From CAYGUI01 sp964353115 (GTDB taxonomy: Bacteria > Pseudomonadota > Gammaproteobacteria > JAGOUU01), in contig CAYGUI010000063.1 in the NCBI GenBank assembly GCA_964353115.1, positions 1-7,096 on the forward strand: DNA of 7,096 nt. Direction: 5' to 3'. Position numbers and translations under genes: made by a program. Numbering within the stretch: the first letter of the stretch is position 1; each line of letters opens with the position of its first letter. The notes below the pieces were generated by a model. It did not search any database. It was not told where the DNA came from and saw nothing but the letters and a program-made list of their open reading frames with translations. Of the stretch, positions 1 through 6,006 are shown piece after piece.

Positions 1-16
1 ATTATAAACTCTTGAG

Positions 17-22
17 TATAAT
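17..22 (+). promoter_or_regulatory. possible -10 promoter box ahead of pilB
   Basis: A perfect TATAAT hexamer lies 25 bases before the likely pilB start at 48. If it is a sigma-70 -10 box, transcription would start near base 29-30 and leave a leader of roughly 18 bases with no recognisable Shine-Dalgarno sequence. The matching -35 region would fall before the window, so it cannot be examined. In sequence this AT-rich the hexamer can easily arise by chance, so this is only a candidate. Confidence 0.25.
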
Positions 23-47
23 AAAGATTTATTATATTATTTTTTTC

Positions 48-893
48 ATGTTACAACAAACTTTTTTACAAATAATCAATCACGCTCAAAGCTCCAACGC
101 CACTGATCTTCATTTTTTGGCACATGAAAAAGAATATCGAGTTTATTTTCGCATCAATAAAATTTTAGAATATTTTTCTAACTTAAACATTGATCTTGCT
201 ACACAAATTATTAGCAAAATAAAAATACTATCTGGCTTAGATATTGCAGAGAGCAGATTACCGCAAGATGGGAGCTTATCAATAGATAATTTAAATTTTC
301 GTGTTAGCACCTGCCCCGGAGTATATGGTGAAAAAATTGTGCTGCGAATTTTAAAAAATTATAAAAACTTAATAAATTTAGAAAAATTAGGGCTTGATAA
401 TAACCAACAAAATTTAGTAGCAAATAAATTAAATTTAAATCATGGGCTTATTTTAATTAATGGTCCAACAGGCTCGGGAAAAACAACTACTATCTATAGC
501 TTAATAAATTATCTTAATAATCAAACAAAAAATATTATAACTGTAGAAGATCCAGTTGAAATAAAAATCCCTGGTATTCATCAAATAGAAATTAATAAAA
601 AAATTAATCTTGATTTCCCCATGATCTTAAAATTTATTTTGCGTCAAGATCCTGATGTGATTGTAATTGGAGAAATTCGCGATGAAATAACTGCAAAATT
701 TGCAATCAATGCTGCATTAACTGGACACTTGGTAATATCAAGCTTACATAGCTATGATTATAATTCTTCAATATTACGTTTATGCCAATTAGGTGCTAAT
801 AAAAATGATATTTTAGAGTGCCTAAAATTAATCATCACGCAAAAGTTTAGTAACTTAAAGACCACTCCAAAATTTGATATATATGCAGCATAA
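48..893 (+). CDS. pilB: Short PilB/GspE-family type IV pilus assembly ATPase
   Basis: This is a cytoplasmic secretion ATPase of the PilB/GspE/ComGA family, which powers pilin polymerisation on the PilC platform. From the ATG at 48 it has 281 residues. The N2-type segment comes first (SNATDLHF, about residues 16-23; YRVYFRI, about 30-36), then Walker A GPTGSGKT (139-146), the Asp box (VEDPVEI, 166-172), Walker B with the catalytic Glu (VIVIGEIRDE, about 204-213, E209) and the His box (TGHLVISSLHS, 225-235). All the expected ATPase motifs are intact, so catalysis is plausible. Full PilB is about 560-570 residues. Here the N1 domain is absent, and the chain stops soon after the segment matching 'AQRL', so the tetracysteine zinc region and the final ~115 residues are missing. 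ComGA (~350 residues) is nearer in size. A TTG at 12 would add 12 residues (MSIIKIYYIIFF) unlike the family, so ATG 48 is preferred; no Shine-Dalgarno is seen. The 3' end overlaps pilC. An equivalent type II secretion GspE cannot be excluded. Confidence 0.85.
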   Translation: MLQQTFLQIINHAQSSNATDLHFLAHEKEYRVYFRINKILEYFSNLNIDLATQIISKIKILSGLDIAESRLPQDGSLSIDNLNFRVSTCPGVYGEKIVLRILKNYKNLINLEKLGLDNNQQNLVANKLNLNHGLILINGPTGSGKTTTIYSLINYLNNQTKNIITVEDPVEIKIPGIHQIEINKKINLDFPMILKFILRQDPDVIVIGEIRDEITAKFAINAALTGHLVISSLHSYDYNSSILRLCQLGANKNDILECLKLIITQKFSNLKTTPKFDIYAA

Positions 894-1899
894 ATCTTAT
901 TATTTACTAGAAAATTTACATAATTTATTAAGATCTAATATAAATTTATTAGATTCTATAAAGTTATTAATAAATAACGAAAATGATCTTAAACTAAAAA
1001 CTGCATTGTTAAAAATAAAAATAGATTTATCTAATGGCTGTAAATTACATCGAGCTTTAGATCATAATTTAAAAATAAATAAAACAGACTTAGAATTAAT
1101 AAAATTAGGTGAAAATACTGGAAAGCTATCCGAGATTTTGATCCTTATATTAAATAAAAATAAAAAAATGAATAATCTTAAAAATAAAATTATTCAAAGC
1201 CTGATTTATCCTACTTTATTATTAATATCATCAATGATTTTAGTAATATTTGCAGTTAATTACTTAATTCCTAAAATTTTATTACTATCTGACAACAATA
1301 ATTTACCAGTAATAACTAAATGTTTATTATATATTTATAATTTTTTTAGCTTATATTTTAATTTTATTATTATATTTTTCATATTAATTATGAGCTATAT
1401 ATTTTATTTATATCTCAATAACTTGAAATTCAAATTATTTATTCACAAATTAATACTTACTACGCCAGGTATAAATAATATCTTAATAACCTATTATCAT
1501 AATAAGTTTTGTTTTTTACTAAAAAATAATCTTGAAGCTGGAATTATAGTTAATAAGGCTATTGATAATATAATTTGTGTTATTAATAACTTATATTACA
1601 AAATAGTACTAAAAAACTTAGAGCAACATATTTCTAATGGCAATAAAATTAATAGCTATATGCTGCAAAATAAAATATTCCCGAACATTATGTCTAACTT
1701 AATTAATATTGGAGAGAATAGTGGTAGTTTAGATATTATGTTATTTAATTTAAATAACTATTTTGAAAATAAATTAAATAATCAGCTAGAATATATAAGC
1801 TCTCTACTAACGCCCATTTTAACTACTATAATGGGAATTATTATTGCTGCAATACTCATGGCAATATATTTGCCTTTATTAAATTTAGGAGACTTTTAA
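883..1899 (+). CDS. pilC: Short PilC/GspF-family inner-membrane platform protein
   Basis: This is the polytopic inner-membrane protein on which the PilB ATPase acts during pilus or pseudopilus assembly. Its 338 residues hold two T2SSF domains. The first (about 5-130) ends in the GENTGKLSEIL motif (76-86) and a membrane segment (about 108-129). The second (about 205-335) carries the duplicate motif GENSGSLD (277-284) and a last membrane segment (about 308-330) ending MAIYLPLLNLGDF, close to the PilC C-terminus. A further hydrophobic segment lies at about 147-178. PilC is usually about 400 residues; here the first ~65 cytoplasmic residues are absent and the chain begins almost at the first T2SSF helix. 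ATG 883 is chosen over a TTG at 874. It overlaps the pilB end by 11 bases with no Shine-Dalgarno, which suggests translational coupling. Base composition is extreme: bases 1321-1380 have only 4 G/C in 60. The frame is intact, with no stop or frameshift seen. Confidence 0.85.
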   Translation: MQHKSYYLLENLHNLLRSNINLLDSIKLLINNENDLKLKTALLKIKIDLSNGCKLHRALDHNLKINKTDLELIKLGENTGKLSEILILILNKNKKMNNLKNKIIQSLIYPTLLLISSMILVIFAVNYLIPKILLLSDNNNLPVITKCLLYIYNFFSLYFNFIIIFFILIMSYIFYLYLNNLKFKLFIHKLILTTPGINNILITYYHNKFCFLLKNNLEAGIIVNKAIDNIICVINNLYYKIVLKNLEQHISNGNKINSYMLQNKIFPNIMSNLINIGENSGSLDIMLFNLNNYFENKLNNQLEYISSLLTPILTTIMGIIIAAILMAIYLPLLNLGDF

Positions 1900-1906
1900 A
1901 ACAATT

Positions 1907-2674
1907 ATGGATTATCTTGTTTTTGCTTTTATATTTGGAGCTATCATTGGTAGTTTTTTAAATTTAGTTATTTATCGTTATCCTTTAATAATTGAAGCTC
2001 AATATAACAATAAAGATCCAAATTTAAACTTATTCACCCCCCGCTCACATTGCCCCAAATGTAAAAAAAATATTTTAGCGCGTGACAATATTCCTATTCT
2101 GAGTTTTTTAATACTGCGCGGCAAATGCCGATTTTGCAAAAGTCCAATTGAAATTAGGTATTTTTTAACTGAGCTTGTTTCTGCCGTTTTATCAGTAATT
2201 GTTGTTCTAAAATTAGGTATTAATATTGCTGCAATATATGGCCTGGTCTTTACTTACTTTCTAATTGCTTTATTTGCCATAGATTGGCAGCACATGATTT
2301 TACCCGATGATTTAACCTTAACAGGCCTTTGGGTGGGGTTATTTGCCAATATCCATTATACATTCAGCGATCTTCCTAGCGCCGTTTTGGGGGCTATTTT
2401 TGGCTATTTATTCTTATGGTCAATCTTTTGGATTTTCAAATTGATAGCTAAAAAGGATGGTCTTGGTTATGGTGATTTCAAACTGTTAGCTATGATTGGC
2501 GCTTGGCTCGGCCTTTATTCTCTGCCTTTTATTTTACTATCTTCTTCGCTATTGGCAATTGTAGGAATTGTAACCCTTTCTTTTTTAAAGAAAATTCCAC
2601 TAAAAAACACCCCTTTTGCTTTTGGCCCTTACTTAGTTATTGCAGGCTTTGGCTATTTCATGATACAATATTAG
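1907..2674 (+). CDS. pilD: Prepilin peptidase / N-methyltransferase PilD
   Basis: This integral membrane aspartyl protease cleaves the leader of type IV prepilins and pseudopilins and methylates the new N-terminus. At 255 residues it is of nearly normal length and complete. The N-terminal motif GSFLNLVIYR is at 15-24. The cytoplasmic zinc tetracysteine is CPKC (49-52) and CRFC (74-77). The two catalytic aspartates are D126 in FAIDWQHMILPD and D190 in the GYGD motif (187-190). Several hydrophobic segments span about 90-255. It begins seven bases after the pilC stop; an AGGAG at 1887-1891 lies 15 bases before the ATG, longer than ideal, so coupling to pilC is likely. It is clearly richer in G/C than pilC (27 of 60 bases in 2281-2340). 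PilD commonly serves both type IV pili and type II secretion, so it could stay under selection even if the pilus were lost. No pilin gene is present in the window. Confidence 0.95.
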   Translation: MDYLVFAFIFGAIIGSFLNLVIYRYPLIIEAQYNNKDPNLNLFTPRSHCPKCKKNILARDNIPILSFLILRGKCRFCKSPIEIRYFLTELVSAVLSVIVVLKLGINIAAIYGLVFTYFLIALFAIDWQHMILPDDLTLTGLWVGLFANIHYTFSDLPSAVLGAIFGYLFLWSIFWIFKLIAKKDGLGYGDFKLLAMIGAWLGLYSLPFILLSSSLLAIVGIVTLSFLKKIPLKNTPFAFGPYLVIAGFGYFMIQY

Positions 2675-2712
2675 CAAATTAGCTAACATTAAATAAAAAT
2701 AATAATAAAAAC

Positions 2713-3420
2713 ATGAATAAATTAGCTCCCGCTATAATTTTACTTATAGCAAACTCATCATATGCCTCATCGCTTCCGAATTTTAAAAAAGATAAAGACT
2801 TTTCTGTTCGTAAAGATCATTTTATAAGCTATTTATTACCAATAGCACAATCAACTAATAATAATATTTTAAAAGATCGCCAAAAACTAATTAGCCTATA
2901 CAATCAAGATCATAGCCAACTTGGGCTGTTAAACACGCGTTGGTTACAAAGAAAATGCCAAGAATATAATATTAGTCGCTGCGACCTTAATAGCAGTAAC
3001 ACCTGGAAAGAGTTACTAGCTAGAATGGACGTAATACCTAATTCATTACTCATTGCCCAAGCTGCTGTTGAATCTGGCTGGGGTACATCACACTTTGCCC
3101 GTGATGGAAACAATTTATTCGGCCAATGGTGTTTTTACAAAGGTTGTCACTTAGTTAATCATACGCGCACTGGACATGGAATTAGAGCTTATAGCTCTGT
3201 TCATGAGTCGGTAGAATCTTATCAGCAAAATTTAAATGCTGGCAGCAGCTATTCACAATTACGCTCAATTCGTCACAATATGAGAAATCGTAATAAAAAC
3301 CCAACTGGTTATGAATTAGCTAATGGATTAACAGCTTATTCAACTCGTGGTCAAGATTATATTAATCAGATTAAGGGCGTAATTAAGAATAATAATTTAG
3401 GGCAATACGACGCGGTGTAA
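2713..3420 (+). CDS. bax: Exported Bax-type peptidoglycan glucosaminidase
   Basis: This protein has a glucosaminidase-type (Pfam Glucosaminidase) domain arranged as in E. coli Bax and is predicted to cut or bind peptidoglycan in the periplasm. Residues 1-18 look like a Sec signal peptide (MNK, then APAIILLIANSSYA), with cleavage likely near A18. The domain spans about 105-225. Diagnostic stretches are SLLIAQAAVESGWGTSHFAR (111-130), which holds the probable catalytic Glu120, NNLFGQWCF (133-141) and AYSTRGQDYINQI (208-220). Cysteines 82, 90, 140 and 145 could form periplasmic disulphides. The start is 38 bases after pilD, with no clear Shine-Dalgarno or promoter between them; the gap holds only TTAGC repeats (2671-2686). 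Co-transcription with pilD is possible but not shown. The final codons (GAC GCG GTG) are unusually GC-rich, and the TAA stop is the first triplet of a 51-base repeat, so an inserted element may have set the C-terminus. Confidence 0.9.
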   Translation: MNKLAPAIILLIANSSYASSLPNFKKDKDFSVRKDHFISYLLPIAQSTNNNILKDRQKLISLYNQDHSQLGLLNTRWLQRKCQEYNISRCDLNSSNTWKELLARMDVIPNSLLIAQAAVESGWGTSHFARDGNNLFGQWCFYKGCHLVNHTRTGHGIRAYSSVHESVESYQQNLNAGSSYSQLRSIRHNMRNRNKNPTGYELANGLTAYSTRGQDYINQIKGVIKNNNLGQYDAV

Positions 3421-3468
3421 AAACCCCCGCGCCTGCGGCGCTGCCCCCTTTAATAAGGGGGCTTAACT
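3418..3468 (+). repeat. 51-base direct repeat, copy 1
   Basis: This copy is identical over 51 bases to 3483-3533, 65 bases further on. Thirty of its 51 bases are G/C, in contrast to the AT-rich surroundings. It contains two hairpins: GCGCC/GGCGC with a TGC loop (3429-3441), and GCCCCCTT/AAGGGGGC with a TAAT loop (3443-3462). Its first three bases are the bax TAA stop codon. Confidence 0.95.
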
Positions 3469-3482
3469 ACTGAAGAGAAATC

Positions 3483-3533
3483 TAAAAACCCCCGCGCCTG
3501 CGGCGCTGCCCCCTTTAATAAGGGGGCTTAACT
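3483..3533 (+). repeat. 51-base direct repeat, copy 2
   Basis: This is the perfect second copy of 3418-3468, separated from it by 14 unrelated bases (3469-3482). It has the same two hairpins, at 3494-3506 and 3508-3527. The repeat runs straight into CCCCTGGAGG and then a further GGCTTAACTCCCCT, so the right part of the element is a derived partial copy of the same building blocks. Confidence 0.95.
3484..3527 (-). terminator. Terminator-like structure for the icd transcript (repeat copy 2)
   Basis: Read on the minus strand, copy 2 gives an 8-base GCCCCCTT/AAGGGGGC hairpin, then a GCGCC/GGCGC hairpin, then GGGGG followed at once by TTTTT (complement of 3484-3493). A GC-rich stem leading directly into five T residues resembles an intrinsic terminator. 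The last GGGGG could instead pair with the CCCCC of the first hairpin. It lies about 100-145 bases beyond the icd stop, so any terminating role is as a downstream site. Copy 1 (3419-3462) repeats the same structure. Confidence 0.45.
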
Positions 3534-3548
3534 CCCCTGGAGGCTTAA

Positions 3549-3569
3549 CTCCCCTTTTATAAAGGGGAG
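3549..3569. repeat. 21-base perfect palindromic hairpin
   Basis: The arms CTCCCCTTT and AAAGGGGAG are perfectly complementary over 9 bases around a 3-base TAT loop. The same C-run / TTTATAA / G-run design as the hairpins in the 51-base copies marks it as a variant module of the element. There is no T-run beside it. Confidence 0.85.
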
Positions 3570-3581
3570 ATGTCGGCGAAG

Positions 3582-3613
3582 GTTGCTTGCATGTTAAGCA
3601 ACGAGGGTTTTTT
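3582..3613 (+). terminator. Hairpin plus T-run at the right end of the element
   Basis: GTTGCTT (3582-3588) and AAGCAAC (3596-3602) form a perfect 7-base stem with a 7-base loop. It is followed by GAGGG and then six T residues (3608-3613). On the plus strand this could end the bax transcript, but the five bases between stem and T-run make it a non-standard intrinsic terminator. The GGGTTTTT end can also pair with AAAAACCC at 3419-3426. Confidence 0.4.
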
Positions 3614-3629
3614 CAGCCTTATAAAAAAA

Positions 3630-4811
3630 TCACATCCTCTTAATCATTTCTTCCCCAAACTGTGAGCAAGAAACTTCATTTGCACCAGGCATTAAGCGTG
3701 CGAAATCATATGTAACATTTTTAGAAGAAATTGCCGCTTGCATACTACTAATAATTAAATCAGCCGCTTCAAACCAACCTAAATGACGTAACATCATTTC
3801 AGCAGATAATATTAAAGAGCCTGGATTAACTTTATCTTGGCCAGCATATTTCGGAGCAGTACCATGAGTTGCTTCAAATACTGCAGCATCATCACCAATA
3901 TTAGCTCCTGGGGCAATACCAATACCACCAACCTGTGCAGCTAGTGCATCAGAAATATAATCACCATTTAAATTTAATGTTGCAATTACATCATAATCTT
4001 CTGGACGCAATAAAATTTGCTGTAAAAATGCGTCAGCGATACAATCATTAATAACCATTTCTTTGCCGGTTTTAGGATTATTGAGAGTCATCCACGGACC
4101 ACCATCAAGTTCCACTGCACCAAATTCATTACGTGCAACTTCATAACCCCAATCACGAAAAGCACCTTCGGTATATTTCATGATATTGCCTTTATGAACT
4201 AGCGTTACTGAGGATTTATCATTATCAATGGCATATTTAATTGCTGCACGCACTAAACGCTCGGTTCCTTCTTTTGAAACAGGTTTAATACCAATTCCGC
4301 AATCATTTGAAAATCTAATTTTTTTAACATTCATAGTATTTTGTAAAAATTCGATCACCTGTTTTGCTTCAGGAGTTCCTGCTTTCCACTCAATTCCAGC
4401 ATAAATATCTTCTGAATTTTCACGAAAAATTACCATATCAGTTTTTTCAGGATTTTTAAGCGGCGTCTCAACACCTTGAAAATATTTAACTGGGCGTACG
4501 CACTGGTATAGATCAAGTTCTTGACGAATAGCCACATTAAGCGATCTAATTCCACCACCTACTGGTGTTGTTAATGGTCCTTTTATTGCGATACCGTATT
4601 TTTTAATAAGATCCAATGTTTCTTGTGGCAACCAAGAGTCACCGCCAAATTTTTCTACTGCTTTTTCACCGGCATAAATTTCAAGCCACTTAATTTTTTT
4701 GTCTGATCCGTAAGCTTTTTCAACTGCTGCATCAACTACTTTTTTCATCACTGGCGTAATATCAACACCAATACCATCACCTTCAATACATGGAATTATC
4801 GTTTCACTCAT
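3630..4811 (-). CDS. icd: NADP-dependent isocitrate dehydrogenase
   Basis: This cytoplasmic TCA-cycle enzyme converts isocitrate to 2-oxoglutarate and CO2 with reduction of NADP. The 393-residue chain aligns with E. coli Icd at a constant offset of 23, judged from memory of that sequence. Substrate residues are present: S90 (E. coli S113, the AceK phosphorylation site), N92, R96, R106, R130, Y137, K207 and D284. The NADP-type determinants K321, Y322, Y368 and R372 (E. coli 344, 345, 391, 395) are all kept, which argues for NADP rather than NAD. The ATG at 4811 is chosen because GAGGT (4823-4819) sits seven bases before it; a TTG at 4835 lies inside tyrP and adds residues unlike Icd. With this start the protein begins MSETIIPCIEGDGIG and lacks the ~23 N-terminal residues of the E. 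coli enzyme (416 residues). It follows tyrP closely and is probably co-transcribed with it. Confidence 0.96.
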   Translation of the reverse strand: MSETIIPCIEGDGIGVDITPVMKKVVDAAVEKAYGSDKKIKWLEIYAGEKAVEKFGGDSWLPQETLDLIKKYGIAIKGPLTTPVGGGIRSLNVAIRQELDLYQCVRPVKYFQGVETPLKNPEKTDMVIFRENSEDIYAGIEWKAGTPEAKQVIEFLQNTMNVKKIRFSNDCGIGIKPVSKEGTERLVRAAIKYAIDNDKSSVTLVHKGNIMKYTEGAFRDWGYEVARNEFGAVELDGGPWMTLNNPKTGKEMVINDCIADAFLQQILLRPEDYDVIATLNLNGDYISDALAAQVGGIGIAPGANIGDDAAVFEATHGTAPKYAGQDKVNPGSLILSAEMMLRHLGWFEAADLIISSMQAAISSKNVTYDFARLMPGANEVSCSQFGEEMIKRM

Positions 4812-4818
4812 AAGTACG

Positions 4819-4823
4819 ACCTC
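4819..4823 (-). promoter_or_regulatory. icd ribosome binding site overlapping the tyrP stop
   Basis: GAGGT on the minus strand lies seven bases before the icd ATG at 4811. Its G and A are also the last two bases of the tyrP TGA stop (4824-4822), so the end of tyrP translation and initiation on icd are physically linked. The site decides in favour of ATG 4811 over the upstream TTG. Confidence 0.75.
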
Positions 4824-6006
4824 ATAATTTTTCAATTAAAAATATAGAAATAACTAATATAGAAAATAACATAGATAGTAATAATGAAATTTTTCCACCA
4901 AAAACTTCATAAACTCCTATTTTTCCTTGACCATAGCGCCCTTTATAAATTATCAACCCTGGAATTAGGGCTTGCAAAATAACACAGAAAAACCCAGCCA
5001 AACTTAATAATTTTATAAAGCTGTCAGGATAAAAAATAACAGCGAGTAATGGCGGAGTAAAAACACACAAGCCAATAATATATTTACCTGCCGATAAGTT
5101 ATAAATTTTCAAGCCATCTTTAATATAATCAAATAATCCAAGAGATACACAAAGAAAAGCAGTTAATACTGATACAGAAATAAAGACATTAGCAAATAAA
5201 TTTAAATTTTGATTATTAACAGCTTTGATAATTATATTAATTAATCCTGTTATAGGATTGGCTGAATTTTGTAAGGCTATAAGTTTATTATTATCAGCTG
5301 CACCAAAAATAACTAACTCCCAAATCAAATAACATACGAGTGGCAATAAAGAACCGATTATAATCGCCAATCTTGTCTTACTAGCATTATCATCAAAATA
5401 ATTACGTAAACTTGGAATAATTATTGAAAATCCAAAAGAAGTTATTGCAACTGTTGTTGCCGGTAAAATTTTAGCAAAATTGTTTATACCAAAATTATCA
5501 AAATGTGCATGTGCACCAATAACTAGCATTAAAATTACTAATGCAAACATTTTAATAAACATTAATAAGGTGTTTATTTTTTCAACCTGTTTTACGCCAT
5601 GAATAATTATATTGGCAAATACAAAAACAAAAATCACCGCGCAAAGCCATAAAGGCGCTTTAAATCCACCGATAGAAAATAAATGCTGCAATAAATCTTG
5701 ACCACCAGCGATATAAACTGCGACTAAAGAATATAAAAATAATAAGTAAAAAGTCCAGCAGATCCACTCACCATAGACACCAAAGGTTTGCTTTACCATA
5801 GTAATAAAGTGGGTGTCGCGTCCAAACCATAAATTTGCTTCTAAAGTTAGCAATGCAGTGAAAGTCATTAAAATCCAAGCTGCTAATAATAAAGTTATTG
5901 ATGGAATAATTCCTCCAGCTGCTGTAGCTATTGGCAATCCTAGCATGCCACCACCAATAGCAGTTCCGGCAACTAATAACACCCCGCCAATAAATTTCAA
6001 ACTCAT
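4822..6006 (-). CDS. tyrP: TyrP/Mtr-family aromatic amino acid permease
   Basis: This inner-membrane proton-coupled importer belongs to the HAAAP family (Pfam Trp_Tyr_perm), which takes up tyrosine or tryptophan. Its 394 residues (E. coli TyrP has 403) hold about 11 hydrophobic segments. The N-terminal signature GTAIGGGMLGLPIATAAGG (14-32) is characteristic of the family, as is the long second segment followed by LEANLWFG. Which aromatic amino acid it carries cannot be read from the sequence, so the symbol marks the family rather than a proven substrate. The ATG at 6006 is preferred over a GTG at 6012: AGGTGAG (6018-6012) lies five bases before it, and its ATGA overlaps the gltX stop. Aromatic amino acid importers are often important in intracellular bacteria that depend on host amino acids; here that is only a suggestion. 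Confidence 0.9.
   Translation of the reverse strand: MSLKFIGGVLLVAGTAIGGGMLGLPIATAAGGIIPSITLLLAAWILMTFTALLTLEANLWFGRDTHFITMVKQTFGVYGEWICWTFYLLFLYSLVAVYIAGGQDLLQHLFSIGGFKAPLWLCAVIFVFVFANIIIHGVKQVEKINTLLMFIKMFALVILMLVIGAHAHFDNFGINNFAKILPATTVAITSFGFSIIIPSLRNYFDDNASKTRLAIIIGSLLPLVCYLIWELVIFGAADNNKLIALQNSANPITGLINIIIKAVNNQNLNLFANVFISVSVLTAFLCVSLGLFDYIKDGLKIYNLSAGKYIIGLCVFTPPLLAVIFYPDSFIKLLSLAGFFCVILQALIPGLIIYKGRYGQGKIGVYEVFGGKISLLLSMLFSILVISIFLIEKL

Larger units (their letters stand above)
3418..3613. repeat. GC-rich composite palindromic element (REP/MITE-like)
   Basis: This block fills nearly all of the space between the convergent bax and icd genes. It contains two perfect 51-base direct repeats, a 14-base repeat (3525-3538 and 3542-3555), a 21-base palindrome and a further hairpin. 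The ends are imperfect inverted repeats: AAAAACCCCCGC at 3419-3430, and the reverse complement of 3602-3613, AAAAAACCCTCG read outside-in. Allowing one base of slippage, both fit AAAAACCCYCGY, with the inner 8 bases AAAAACCC/GGGTTTTT exact. No open frame of note and no transposase are present, and no target-site duplication is evident. I do not recognise it as a named family. The structure fits a non-autonomous mobile or palindromic repeat probably present elsewhere in the genome, but that part is inference. Confidence 0.75.

Noticed and set aside
12..47. TTG at 12 as the pilB start
   Set aside because: The added residues are hydrophobic and unlike the family, there is no Shine-Dalgarno, and ATG 48 begins in register with the conserved N2 segment.
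874..882. TTG at 874 as the pilC start
   Set aside because: It adds only three residues; the ATG at 883 is the stronger start codon and fits the family helix equally well.
2671..2712. Operator or terminator in the pilD-bax gap from the TTAGC/GCTAA repeats
   Set aside because: The repeats are only five bases, AT-rich and without a T-run; such matches are expected by chance in this composition.
2910..3113. 67-residue minus-strand open frame
   Set aside because: It lies opposite the conserved glucosaminidase domain of bax and has no recognisable domain or Shine-Dalgarno; it is a shadow frame.
3418..3533. CRISPR array from the two 51-base repeats
   Set aside because: There are only two copies, the spacer is just 14 bases, the repeats are longer than normal and contain two separate hairpins, and no cas gene is near.
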